Assembly (NCBI GenBank): GCA_017537025.1
Contig: JAFWCB010000002.1
Coordinates: forward strand, 1 to 64,000
DNA: 64,000 nucleotides
Source: Sediminibacterium sp.
GTDB taxonomy: Bacteria; Bacteroidota; Bacteroidia; Chitinophagales; Chitinophagaceae
Direction: 5' to 3'
Below are positions 1 through 7,758 of the stretch, in pieces. The notes under the pieces are model-generated. The model searched no databases and was not told the DNA's origin. It worked only from the letters and a program-made list of their open reading frames with translations. The first letter of the stretch is position 1, and the number at the start of each line of letters is the position of its first letter. A program made the translations under genes and the position numbers.

Positions 1-454
1 TGGTGTAACTCTTTAAATAGTAATAAATTGCTTTTCTATAATCACCATATTCTTTATGAGCATTACCAATTGTTGTATAAATGAAATCTATATTAACACT
101 ATCCTTTATATCTTCAAAGAATGATAATCCTTTAAACAGTAATTGTAATGAACTATCTATTTTTCCTTGCTCAAAGTAGCGTTCAGATAATCTTCTGCCG
201 GCAACATTCCACTGTAATTTATTATTGTGCAACTCGCCAGCTAAATCAAATATTTTTTTTGCATAATAGAACACGCTGTCATTATCTAAGGTTTTGGCAT
301 AAACATTAAACAAACTATCTAAAGCAATCAGTGTTATAGTATCCTTTTTCCCTTTTGCCACAATATCCTTCCATTGCTGTACTTTTTCAGGCGTTTGAGC
401 TGAAATGGATACCATAACAGAGAAACAGATACAAACTGTAATGAGTTTTTTCAT
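1..454 (-). CDS. Secreted TPR-repeat protein, N-terminal part (runs off window)
   Basis: The reading frame opens with ATG at 454 and stays open to base 1, so only about 151 N-terminal residues are present. A typical Bacteroidota signal peptide (MKKLITVCICF..., ending near SISAQ) is followed by helical, TPR-like segments: the stretch around IDSSLQLLFKGLSFFED and the stretch GNAHKEYGDYRKAIYYYLKS are good TPR helices. In this phylum such N-termini usually belong to TPR proteins that continue into a transmembrane segment and a histidine kinase or a LuxR-like DNA-binding domain, but that part is outside the window, so the final function is unknown. It is divergent from the M61 peptidase at 565, with 110 nt between them. 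Confidence 0.75.
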   Translation of the reverse strand, partial: MKKLITVCICFSVMVSISAQTPEKVQQWKDIVAKGKKDTITLIALDSLFNVYAKTLDNDSVFYYAKKIFDLAGELHNNKLQWNVAGRRLSERYFEQGKIDSSLQLLFKGLSFFEDIKDSVNIDFIYTTIGNAHKEYGDYRKAIYYYLKSYT

Positions 455-564
455 AAAAAACCAGCTGAATATTTAGTAGCATATAAATATAATTAATTCC
501 TCTTGGTAAGAGGTATCATATAGATAAAAAAACTTAGCTTCATAGCAGCTTTAAAAGTAGTGCA

Positions 565-2385
565 ATGAAAAAATCTTACTTTATTTTTACCTTATTCTTG
601 ATTACTATTTCAGTTTCAGCCCAAAAGATTAGTTATTCGGTTAGCTTCCCTAATATCCTGCATCATGAAGCCCAAATAGCGGTTGTTGCAGAGGGTATTC
701 CACAGCAAAGTTTGGTTTTTCGGATGAGCCGCTCTTCTCCGGGACGATATGCCACACATGAATTTGGAAAAAATGTATACGATGTAAAAGCATTTGATAA
801 AGCCGGTAAAACAGTACTTGTAAACCGCGTTGATGGCGATGTATATACGGTACCATCTTATAAGGGTTATGTGAAATTGGAATATACCCTTTACGCCAAT
901 TATGCAGATGGCACTTATGCGGGTATAGATATTAGTGGGGTACACTTAAATATGCCCGCAAGTTTTATGTGGGTAAAGGGTGCCGATAAAGTACCCATTT
1001 ATGTTGAATTTGAACTTCCTAATAAAAACTGGCATATTGCAACACAGTTAAAACCGGGAAATACGGCGAATAGTTTTTATGCTCCGGGATTACAGTATTT
1101 TATGGATAGTCCGGTACGTATGGCCAATATCATTTCTAAAAAATGGGAACTTACCAATCCCGATGGCAAAAAATATGATTTTGAATTAGCGCTCGATGCT
1201 AAAGCTGCAGATTCGTCAGTTCAATCATTTGCTAATAAGGTTAAACGCATTACACAAGAGGCGCAAGCCGTTTTTGGGGAACTGCCTAATTATGATTACG
1301 GTAAATATGTTTTTTTAGCCAGTATTAATCCATATGTTAAAGGTGATGGCATGGAACATAGAAATTCAACAATGATTAGTTTGCCGATTGTATTCAGTGA
1401 TAATAATGGATTACTCGAAGTATTTGCACATGAATTTTTTCATTGCTGGAATGTAGAACGTATTCGTCCAAAAACAATTGAACCTTTTAATTTCGAGAAG
1501 AGTAATATGAGCGATGGATTGTGGTGTGCGGAAGGGTTTACTCAATATTATGGCAACCTTATCATGCGCAGAGCTGAATTTGATGATGATGCCTCTTTTG
1601 TTGGTACTATTAGTTCTTTGATCAATACTAAAATAAATACGCCCGGTGCCAGAAGATTTTCTCCGATAGAAGTGAGTAAACATGCTGTTTTTGTGGATGC
1701 GGGAGTTGCGGTTGATAAAACCAATTATTCCAACATGTATACTTCTTATTATCCTTACGGTGCTGCTATTGCACTTGCTTTGGATCTGGAGTTACGTACC
1801 AAGTTTAGTAATCTAAGTGTGGATGGTTATATGACTGCACTATGGAAGAAATTTGGGAAGACTGAGATAGCTTATTCAATGGAAGGATTGGAAGAAGTAT
1901 TGAGTAATTATACCGGCAATAAAACTTTTGCTTCTAATTTTTTCACTAAATATATTTTCGGACATGAACCCTATGATTATGCAACGCCATTAAAGCAAGC
2001 AGGTATTATACTTAAACAACCTCAGCTAGGTAAAGCCTGGTGGGGAAATATTCGTTATACGGATGCCAATAATCTTACCATTCAAAATAATACTAGTATC
2101 GGTACGCCTATTTATAATGCAGGCTTGGATGTTGATGATAAGATCGTTGAACTAAATGATATGGCTGTTTCAAAATCTTCACAGGTAGATAGTATTATAC
2201 GTACTTATAAACCCGGTGATAAAATTAAAATCGGATATCTACACAGAGGGGAGAAGCAAATAACTGAACTAACTTTTAGCGAATCTCCTGTTTATCAGGC
2301 AATATTATTTGAGAAAGATGGACTTCCCCTTAGTCCTGAAATAATAGCGTTTAGGAAAAAATGGATGGGGAGTAAAATACAATAG
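565..2385 (+). CDS. M61 family metallopeptidase with C-terminal PDZ domain
   Basis: Predicted exported zinc aminopeptidase of the glycyl-aminopeptidase (M61) family, 606 aa. An N-terminal signal peptide ends near SVSAQ. A beta-rich N-terminal domain precedes the catalytic region, which has the zinc motif HEFFH at residues 289-293 followed by WNVERIRP, and the downstream Glu in CAEGFTQYYGN, as in the family. The C-terminal part (about residues 500-590) looks like a PDZ domain (GTPIYNAGLDVDDKIVELND). Length matches the usual 580-640 aa. The stop is 1 nt from the start of the UbiA gene, so it may be co-transcribed with the biosynthetic run downstream; whether it takes part in that pathway is unknown. 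Confidence 0.9.
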   Translation: MKKSYFIFTLFLITISVSAQKISYSVSFPNILHHEAQIAVVAEGIPQQSLVFRMSRSSPGRYATHEFGKNVYDVKAFDKAGKTVLVNRVDGDVYTVPSYKGYVKLEYTLYANYADGTYAGIDISGVHLNMPASFMWVKGADKVPIYVEFELPNKNWHIATQLKPGNTANSFYAPGLQYFMDSPVRMANIISKKWELTNPDGKKYDFELALDAKAADSSVQSFANKVKRITQEAQAVFGELPNYDYGKYVFLASINPYVKGDGMEHRNSTMISLPIVFSDNNGLLEVFAHEFFHCWNVERIRPKTIEPFNFEKSNMSDGLWCAEGFTQYYGNLIMRRAEFDDDASFVGTISSLINTKINTPGARRFSPIEVSKHAVFVDAGVAVDKTNYSNMYTSYYPYGAAIALALDLELRTKFSNLSVDGYMTALWKKFGKTEIAYSMEGLEEVLSNYTGNKTFASNFFTKYIFGHEPYDYATPLKQAGIILKQPQLGKAWWGNIRYTDANNLTIQNNTSIGTPIYNAGLDVDDKIVELNDMAVSKSSQVDSIIRTYKPGDKIKIGYLHRGEKQITELTFSESPVYQAILFEKDGLPLSPEIIAFRKKWMGSKIQ

Positions 2386-2386
2386 G

Positions 2387-3253
2387 ATGATAAAAAAATC
2401 AACCATACAATTATTGCGATTTCCATTTTCTTTTTTCTTGATGCCCGTTTTTTGGTTTGCGGTAAGTATGCATGACGGCGTCAATTGGGCATATACCTGG
2501 GTATTATTTTTTATTATCCATTTTATCATTTACCCATCAAGTAATGGATATAATAGCTTGCAAGATCAAGATACGAGCAGTATTGGTGGCTTAGAGCATC
2601 CTCCCAAACCCGATTTAGAGTTACGATATGTAACTACTGTAATGGATGTTCTCGCCATTATTTGGACGTATCAATTTTTTGGGTTGCGGTATACTTTGAT
2701 GATACTGGTGTATATTACTTTCTCCAGACTGTATAGCTTTAGAGGTATCCGTTTAAAGAAGTATCCTATTATTGGATATCTCACAGTAGTATTAAATCAA
2801 GGCGCACTCATATTTGTATTAAGTTGTATGTTGAGTAGCGGCATTCCATTCCAGAAAATTTCACCACTATTAATTATTGCTGCTACATTATTAATTGGCG
2901 GCTTTTACCCAATTACCCAAGTATATCAGCATGAGCAAGATAAAGCCGATGGCGTAACTACTATTTCGATGTTATTAGGTAAAAGGGGTACTTTTATTTT
3001 TTGTGGACTACTCTATACCATTGCTTTCTCCTGTTTAGGATTTTATATGCAATCTATCGGAGCTATCAAACAATTTTTCATCTTACAAATCTTTTTCGTT
3101 CCTGTTATAGTATATTTCTTGATCTGGGCTATGGCCGTGTGGAAAGATGAAAGGAATGCTAATTTTAAACGTACTATGCGTATGAATTGGATTGCTTCTG
3201 TTTGCACGAACGCAGGCTTTATTTTTTTAATTTTAATGAAATCTTTTGGCTAA
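2387..3253 (+). CDS. UbiA-family prenyltransferase, membrane protein
   Basis: Polytopic membrane protein (288 aa, roughly eight to nine hydrophobic helices) of the UbiA superfamily, which joins isoprenoid chains to aromatic or other acceptors. The first polar motif is around N53-D60 (NGYNSLQDQD, a variant of NDxxDxxxD) and the second is HEQDKADGVTT around residues 182-192, matching the D-x-x-D-G-x-x-T pattern that binds Mg-diphosphate. The first motif is degenerate: Gly follows the first Asn where Asp is normal. The gene starts 1 nt after the M61 stop and overlaps the type III PKS by 8 nt, so a role in prenylating the polyketide is the best contextual guess. Menaquinone or heme O prenyltransferase roles are less likely from context. 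Confidence 0.85.
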   Translation: MIKKSTIQLLRFPFSFFLMPVFWFAVSMHDGVNWAYTWVLFFIIHFIIYPSSNGYNSLQDQDTSSIGGLEHPPKPDLELRYVTTVMDVLAIIWTYQFFGLRYTLMILVYITFSRLYSFRGIRLKKYPIIGYLTVVLNQGALIFVLSCMLSSGIPFQKISPLLIIAATLLIGGFYPITQVYQHEQDKADGVTTISMLLGKRGTFIFCGLLYTIAFSCLGFYMQSIGAIKQFFILQIFFVPVIVYFLIWAMAVWKDERNANFKRTMRMNWIASVCTNAGFIFLILMKSFG

Positions 3254-4331
3254 TATCATCTCAATTGGTACAGCAGTACCTGCATATAAGCATCAGCAAA
3301 AAGATATACTGGCTTTTATGCAAAATATGTATCAATTACCCGAGAAAGAAAATCGGGTACTAAAATTTTTGTACGATCATAGCGGCATAGAAAGCAGATA
3401 TTCGATAATCCCGGATTATAGTAATAATTATCCAAAATCTAATTTTATTCCTGATAATCGAACAGACGTTTTTCCTTTATTGGAAGAGAGAATGAAATTG
3501 TATGAAACGCAAGCACTCGACCTTTCTGTTACAGCGATCAATAAAGCTATCGATGGATATATTGCACCTCAAAAGATTACCCATCTAATTACGATTAGTT
3601 GTACAGGTATGAGTGCTCCCGGTCTAGATTTACAATTGATGGAAGCATTACACTTATCACCTTATATTTTTAGAAGCTCCATTAATTTTATGGGCTGCTA
3701 TGCTGCCATTCATGGCTTGAAAATGGCTAAAATGATTTGCGACAGCACGCCTAATGCCAACGTAGTGATTGTAGCTGCTGAGCTATGTACACTACATTTT
3801 CAAAAGGAATATTCAGAAGATAATGCTGCCAGTAGTTTGTTGTTTGCCGATGGTGCTGCAGCTGTATTCATTAGCAACCAATTAACGAGTAATACTGCTT
3901 TACAAATAGATGGGTTTTATGCAAAGGTGGCTAATAAAGGAAAAGATCATATGGCTTGGGAACTAAGCAGTAAAGGTTTTCTCATGCGCCTTAGTAGCTA
4001 TATACCTCAATTAATCGAGTCTGATATTAATGCATTAGTTGCCACAGCGATGGAGGCAACCGGTAATAAAAAAGAAGCCATAACAGATTGGTGTATTCAT
4101 CCGGGCGGTAAAAGGATTTTAGATTTGATTGAGAAGAAACTAGGACTAGCTGATCATGAGTTATCGGTATCGAGAGAAGTACTGAAAGAGTATGGTAATA
4201 TGTCGTCGCCCACCGTTTTATTTGTACTAAAAAAATTGATGGAGAGATCCGGTAATAAAAAAGTAAATATGATGGGGATGGCTTTTGGTCCTGGTTTAAC
4301 CATGGAAACATTTTTTGTAAGCCGATCATGA
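3246..4331 (+). CDS. Type III polyketide synthase (chalcone/alkylresorcinol synthase family)
   Basis: Homodimeric ketosynthase of 361 aa that would extend an acyl-CoA starter with malonyl-CoA. The full catalytic triad is present: Cys151 in NFMGCYAAIHG, His285 in WCIHPGGKR and Asn318 in EYGNMSSPTVLF; the family GMSAPGLDLQL segment is at 121-131 and the C-terminal GFGPG-like loop reads AFGPGLTME. The only start that keeps the N-terminal strand (ANIISIGTAVP) is TTG at 3246, inside the end of the UbiA gene, suggesting translational coupling. It overlaps the methyltransferase start by 4 nt. Neighbouring prenyltransferase, methyltransferase and FAD enzyme recall bacterial alkylresorcinol/alkylquinone pathways such as srsABC of Streptomyces; the product here is unknown. 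Confidence 0.92.
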   Translation: MANIISIGTAVPAYKHQQKDILAFMQNMYQLPEKENRVLKFLYDHSGIESRYSIIPDYSNNYPKSNFIPDNRTDVFPLLEERMKLYETQALDLSVTAINKAIDGYIAPQKITHLITISCTGMSAPGLDLQLMEALHLSPYIFRSSINFMGCYAAIHGLKMAKMICDSTPNANVVIVAAELCTLHFQKEYSEDNAASSLLFADGAAAVFISNQLTSNTALQIDGFYAKVANKGKDHMAWELSSKGFLMRLSSYIPQLIESDINALVATAMEATGNKKEAITDWCIHPGGKRILDLIEKKLGLADHELSVSREVLKEYGNMSSPTVLFVLKKLMERSGNKKVNMMGMAFGPGLTMETFFVSRS

Positions 4332-4570
4332 ATTTTACGCAACGCAGTGATACGAAAGAATTACTCGATGGGGATCAGATTCCTTTCGAAGATATTCTTT
4401 TAAATATGAAGGAATTAAATACGATCAATACCTTGCTGGGAGGTCATGCCATTACTGTTGCCGGTTTTAAAAAATTAGTTGGAAATAAAAAGCAGGTTCA
4501 TATTTGTGAAATCGGTTGTGGGGGAGGCGATAATTTAGTAGCAGTATATCAATATGCAAAAAAAAAATGA
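4328..4570 (+). CDS. SAM methyltransferase, N-terminal piece (frame broken at A10 tract)
   Basis: Eighty codons giving the N-terminal segment and SAM-binding motif I of a class I methyltransferase (CEIGCGGGDN, an ExGxGxG loop around residues 57-66). The ATG overlaps the type III PKS stop by 4 nt. The frame ends at TGA immediately after a run of ten A bases. The rest of the Rossmann fold (ITGIDIKKECIEVAQ, the acidic motif II strand) continues in the next frame from 4554. With nine A bases the two pieces would read through as one protein of about 230 aa. Likely role: O- or C-methylation of the polyketide product. Either the gene is frameshifted (mutation or sequence error) or slippage restores it. 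Confidence 0.75.
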   Translation: MNFTQRSDTKELLDGDQIPFEDILLNMKELNTINTLLGGHAITVAGFKKLVGNKKQVHICEIGCGGGDNLVAVYQYAKKK

Positions 4571-5021
4571 AATTGAATTAACAATCACAGGTATTGATAT
4601 TAAAAAAGAATGTATTGAAGTAGCTCAGAAAAGAAGTGAACTAGCTAATGCCCATTTAGTTGTCTCTGATTATCGCGATATGCTGTTTAATGAAAAACCG
4701 GATATTATTTTCTCCAGTTTGTTTTGTCATCATTTTTCACATGAAGCATTGGTTCAGCAAATATTGTGGATGCAAGCAAATGCTATGCTCGGTTTTTTTA
4801 TCAATGATTTACAGCGACATAGGCTTGCTTATTATGCTATCAAGTATCTCACGCAATTATTCTCTTCTTCCTATCTGGTAAAAAACGATGCACCCCTTAG
4901 TGTTGCCAGAGGCTTTGTGAAAGCAGAATGGGAATCTATTTTTCAACATGCAGCTATAAAAGAATATGCGATACAGTGGAAATGGGCTTTTCGGTATTTA
5001 GTGATTGTCAAAAATAATTAG
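4554..5021 (+). CDS. SAM methyltransferase, C-terminal piece
   Basis: This 155-codon frame starts at an ATG just before the A10 tract and carries the remainder of a class I methyltransferase: TITGIDIKKECIEVAQKR (motif II region), VVSDYRDMLFNEKPDIIFSS (motifs III/IV), then the helical C-terminal half ending in FRYLVIVKNN. It lacks its own SAM-binding glycine loop, which is encoded in the upstream frame, so on its own it should not bind SAM. The 17-nt overlap with the upstream piece would allow a restart, but a single protein made by slippage or by the nine-A allele is more sensible. It ends 1 nt before the FAD oxidoreductase start at 5023. Confidence 0.75.
   Translation: MQKKNEIELTITGIDIKKECIEVAQKRSELANAHLVVSDYRDMLFNEKPDIIFSSLFCHHFSHEALVQQILWMQANAMLGFFINDLQRHRLAYYAIKYLTQLFSSSYLVKNDAPLSVARGFVKAEWESIFQHAAIKEYAIQWKWAFRYLVIVKNN
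4558..4567 (+). other. A10 homopolymer at the methyltransferase frame break
   Basis: Ten consecutive A bases inside the methyltransferase coding region. In the upstream frame the tract reads GCA AAA AAA AAA TGA; removing one A gives GCA AAA AAA AAT GAA and opens the downstream frame. Runs of nine or more A are known sites of RNA polymerase slippage and of replication slippage. Confidence 0.9.
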
Positions 5022-5022
5022 C

Positions 5023-6204
5023 ATGCAAGAAGTTGATATAGCTATTATTGGCGGAGGGTTAGGCGGCTTAACAATGGCCATAGAAGCAGCTCAGCATGGC
5101 TATTCGGTAATGCTATTTGAAAAAGAACATTATCCCTTTCATAAAGTATGTGGGGAATATATTAGTTATGAAAGTTGGGATTATTTAGAAAGATGTGGCA
5201 TACCCCTCAGTAATATGCAATTGCCCTCCATTCACAAACTTGCTATTTCTGATATGCGAGGGAAGGTATATGATTTTGATTTACCATTAGGTGGTTTTGG
5301 TATTAGCAGATATACTTTAGATTATGCATTGGCTAATAAGGCCATTGAGTTAGGTGTGCAGTTGAAAATGGGGGAGAAGGTAAAAGGGGTAAGCGATAAG
5401 GGAGAAGGTATAGGCAATAAGGGAGAAGGTATAAGCAATAAGCAGAAAGGGGAGGTTGAAAGGCAAGTAGTGGAAACCGATAAAACTAAAGTGGCTGCTG
5501 GCGTTGTGGTTGGCGCTTTTGGGAAACGATCGAATTTGGATATTGGATGGAAAAGAAATTTTATACAAGAAAAGCCCAATAAAATCAATAACTATATTGG
5601 GGTGAAGTATCATATTTACTATCCCAATAAGCCCGATACTATTGCGCTCCATAATTTTAGTAATGGGTATTGTGGCATGTCTTCCATAGAAGATGGAAAA
5701 ACCTGTTTATGTTATTTAACAACGGCAGACAACTTACGTAGATCTAATAATCAAATTTCAGTACTTGAAAAAAATATACTTGCAGCAAACCCCAAGCTTA
5801 AAACGATATTGGAGAATGCAGAAAGAATATATGCACAGCCTGAAATAATCTCTCAAATTAGTTTCGCAGTAAAAGAGCAGGTACAAAACAATATATTATT
5901 TATAGGCGATGCAGCGGGTATGATTACACCACTTTGTGGAAATGGAATGAGTATGGCTATGGAAGCAGGTTTTTTAGCCATGCAACAAATAAATGCTTTT
6001 TTAAAAGGGCAAATTTCCAGGAACCAAATGGAGATGCGATACACCCAAAGTTGGAAAGCTCATTTTTCATTTCGAACGGCTGTTGGCAGACAGGTACAAA
6101 CCTATTTTGGGGGTCCTTCTACGAACTTGTTTCTACAACTTATGCATGGCCTGCCTCCTTTAGCCAACTTGTTGATCAAACAAACACATGGGAGAGGTTT
6201 TTAA
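5023..6204 (+). CDS. FAD-dependent oxidoreductase (geranylgeranyl reductase / aromatic hydroxylase-like)
   Basis: Flavoprotein of 393 aa from ATG 5023, one nt after the methyltransferase stop; an upstream in-frame TTG (5005) would overlap that gene. The N-terminal dinucleotide-binding loop is IIGGGLGGLTMA followed by the acidic end VMLFEKE; the second FAD motif is FIGDAAGMITPLCGNGMS (about residues 300-320). A KVCGEYIS segment near residue 45 is typical of Bacteroidota FAD enzymes of the geranylgeranyl-reductase/hydroxylase superfamily. Residues about 117-144 are a low-complexity insert made of period-7 DNA repeats, sitting where relatives have a beta hairpin. In context it probably oxidises or reduces the polyketide or prenyl product; substrate unknown. 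Confidence 0.85.
   Translation: MQEVDIAIIGGGLGGLTMAIEAAQHGYSVMLFEKEHYPFHKVCGEYISYESWDYLERCGIPLSNMQLPSIHKLAISDMRGKVYDFDLPLGGFGISRYTLDYALANKAIELGVQLKMGEKVKGVSDKGEGIGNKGEGISNKQKGEVERQVVETDKTKVAAGVVVGAFGKRSNLDIGWKRNFIQEKPNKINNYIGVKYHIYYPNKPDTIALHNFSNGYCGMSSIEDGKTCLCYLTTADNLRRSNNQISVLEKNILAANPKLKTILENAERIYAQPEIISQISFAVKEQVQNNILFIGDAAGMITPLCGNGMSMAMEAGFLAMQQINAFLKGQISRNQMEMRYTQSWKAHFSFRTAVGRQVQTYFGGPSTNLFLQLMHGLPPLANLLIKQTHGRGF
5372..5455 (+). repeat. Period-7 (heptanucleotide) degenerate array inside a coding sequence
   Basis: Twelve consecutive heptamers: gggagaa ggtaaaa ggggtaa gcgataa gggagaa ggtatag gcaataa gggagaa ggtataa gcaataa gcagaaa ggggagg. A 21-nt triplet of heptamers occurs twice (5400-5420 and 5421-5441), encoding the repeated GEGI(G/S)NK. 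The array is 84 nt, a multiple of three, so the host oxidoreductase frame is kept. The same consensus (RNAAGGN in another phase) recurs at 25451. Confidence 0.85.
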
Positions 6205-6328
6205 TGTATGTATTTTTATACTTCACCTGCGGTTCGTATTGGCTGGTTTTTACATTTATACTCGGGATTGCCATTACTCGCTGTGCTCGTAATGTCTTCC
6301 CTTGAAGTTGGGCGTACCCAAAGCCTTC

Positions 6329-6434
6329 GCAACAGCTTTGCTGTTGCAGGCGTTGTTCATTTGTTCGCTCCATTAAGCAAGCTTATGTTGCTCTCAAATG
6401 AACAACGCCTCTCCAACTTCGTTGGAAAGGCGTT
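6329..6434. repeat. Nested inverted repeats with mutually exclusive pairings, 3' of tRNA-Glu
   Basis: A perfect 16-bp inverted repeat: aggcgttgttcatttg at 6348-6363 and its reverse complement at 6395-6410, with a 31-nt loop. Next to it is a perfect 8-bp hairpin (gcaacagc ttt gctgttgc, 6329-6347). On the other side a hairpin at 6404-6434 pairs aacgcct with aggcgtt around an inner ccaac/gttgg stem. The block aacgcct (6404-6410) can pair with either 6348-6354 or 6428-6434. On the minus strand the 6404-6434 hairpin lies directly after tRNA-Glu and may end its transcript, although no long U tract follows. The whole gene-free stretch 6205-6436 holds nothing else recognisable. Confidence 0.8.
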
Positions 6435-6436
6435 TG

Positions 6437-6508
6437 TACCCGGTACGGGAATCGAACCCGTCTTTGCCCCGTGAAAGGGGGCTGTCCTAGCCGATAGACG
6501 AACCGGGC
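6437..6508 (-). tRNA. tRNA-Glu (anticodon TTC)
   Basis: Reading the minus strand from 6508, the acceptor stem starts GCCCGGT and closes with ACCGGGT; the D arm contains CTATCGGCTAGGAC, the anticodon stem-loop is CCCC-TTTCA-CGGGG with anticodon TTC, and the T arm is ACGGG-TTCGATT-CCCGT. These features and the GTCTA D-stem region are typical of bacterial tRNA-Glu. The first acceptor pair would be G-U. CCA is not encoded. A TAnnTTTG box lies about 22 nt upstream. Confidence 0.95.
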
Positions 6509-6529
6509 ATTTTTTTGTCAATCGGGATG

Positions 6530-6537
6530 CAAAAATA
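6530..6537 (-). promoter_or_regulatory. Bacteroidota -7 box upstream of tRNA-Glu
   Basis: The minus strand reads TATTTTTG, matching the TAnnTTTG element, followed by C and located 21 nt before the mature 5' end of tRNA-Glu. Confidence 0.6.
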
Positions 6538-6611
6538 GGGGTACGCTGCCTTTTAGCCAAACTTTTTCGATTGTTTATTAAAAGTGTATGGAAGTATGGT
6601 CTGAATCCATG

Positions 6612-6619
6612 TAAATTTG
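6612..6619 (+). promoter_or_regulatory. Bacteroidota -7 box upstream of gap
   Basis: TAAATTTG followed by C, a perfect TAnnTTTG match 38 nt before the GAPDH start codon. Confidence 0.6.
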
Positions 6620-6657
6620 CAACCTATTCGCTTTTTATCATCTAAAAATTCAATAAA

Positions 6658-7671
6658 ATGAGTACAGTTAAAGTGGCCATTAATGGTTTTGGAAGAATCG
6701 GCCGTTTGGTTTTCCGTCAGATTTACAACATGGAGGGTATTGAAGTAGTAGCTATCAACGACCTTACTAGCCCAAAAGTGTTGGCTCATTTATTAAAATA
6801 CGATAGCGCGCAAGGTCGCTTCGATGCTACCGTTACTTCTACTGAAGATTCCATCATCGTGAATGGTGATACCGTTAAAATATATGCACAAAAAGATCCG
6901 GCCCAAATTCCTTGGGGCGCTCATAGTGTAGACGTAGTTATTGAATCTACCGGTTTCTTTACCGATAAGGATAAAGCAGAAGCACATCTTAAAGCCGGTG
7001 CAAAACGTGTAGTCATTTCTGCACCTGCAACAGGCGATTTGAAAACAGTAGTATTCAATGTAAACCATAGCATCCTAGATGGTTCTGAAACTATTATCTC
7101 TTGCGCATCTTGTACTACCAACTGCTTAGCTCCCATGGCTAAGGTATTGAGTGATAATTACACCATACAAGCAGGTAGCATGACTACCATCCACGCTTAT
7201 ACAAATGATCAGAATACATTAGATGCCCCTCATGCTAAAGGCGATTTACGCAGAGCTCGTGCGGCCGCAGCTAATATTGTTCCTAATAGTACCGGCGCTG
7301 CGAAAGCAATCGGACTGGTATTACCTGAACTGAAAGGCAAGCTTGATGGCGGCGCTCAGCGGGTACCCACCATTACCGGTTCATTAACGGAACTAGTAAC
7401 CGTATTAGCTAAAAAAGTTACTGCGGAAGAAGTGAATGCAGCTATGAAAGCAGCTAGTAACGAAAGCTTTGGTTATACCGAAGATGAAATCGTAAGTAGC
7501 GATATCGTAGGTATGCATTTTGGCTCACTATTCGATGCCACTCAAACTAAGGTTATTACCAATGGTGATATACAAATAGTTAAAACAGTTAGCTGGTATG
7601 ATAATGAAATGAGCTATGTGAGTCAGTTAGTAAGAACAGTAAAATATTTTGCTCAACTCATCAGCAAATAA
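6658..7671 (+). CDS. gap: Type I glyceraldehyde-3-phosphate dehydrogenase
   Basis: Cytosolic glycolytic enzyme converting glyceraldehyde 3-phosphate, phosphate and NAD to 1,3-bisphosphoglycerate. The 337-aa length is normal for the family. The NAD-binding start is [16 protein letters not shown] (residues 5-20), the catalytic Cys is C152 in [12 protein letters not shown], followed by the HAYTNDQ segment with the catalytic His, the RAAA.NI.P substrate loop ([19 protein letters not shown]) and the C-terminal WYDNEMSY motif. It is a single-gene unit: its own TAnnTTTG box is upstream and an intrinsic terminator (7691-7717) separates it from pgk, the next enzyme of the same pathway. Confidence 0.98.
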   Translation: MSTVKVAINGFGRIGRLVFRQIYNMEGIEVVAINDLTSPKVLAHLLKYDSAQGRFDATVTSTEDSIIVNGDTVKIYAQKDPAQIPWGAHSVDVVIESTGFFTDKDKAEAHLKAGAKRVVISAPATGDLKTVVFNVNHSILDGSETIISCASCTTNCLAPMAKVLSDNYTIQAGSMTTIHAYTNDQNTLDAPHAKGDLRRARAAAANIVPNSTGAAKAIGLVLPELKGKLDGGAQRVPTITGSLTELVTVLAKKVTAEEVNAAMKAASNESFGYTEDEIVSSDIVGMHFGSLFDATQTKVITNGDIQIVKTVSWYDNEMSYVSQLVRTVKYFAQLISK

Positions 7672-7690
7672 GATAGCATTAACTTTACAT

Positions 7691-7717
7691 AAGTCTCGAG
7701 TAATCGAGACTTTTTTT
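7691..7717 (+). terminator. Intrinsic terminator after gap
   Basis: Nine-bp stem aagtctcga / tcgagactt with a gtaa loop followed by a run of T bases, 19 nt downstream of the gap stop. Confidence 0.9.
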
Positions 7718-7758
7718 ATGCCTTATTTTATCTAAATTGCCACTCTAAATAATTATAC

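Noticed and set aside
5350-5652. Antisense open frames over the heptamer array in the oxidoreductase
   Set aside because: Low-complexity frames created by the repeats on the opposite strand; no start context or homology.
6205-6436. Integration site (att) at tRNA-Glu
   Set aside because: No repeat of the tRNA 3' end found nearby and no integrase; the inverted repeats fit a structural or terminator role better.
6208-6474. An 88-codon open frame on the plus strand
   Set aside because: It runs through the inverted-repeat region and antisense into tRNA-Glu, and its translation has no signal or family pattern; chance frame.
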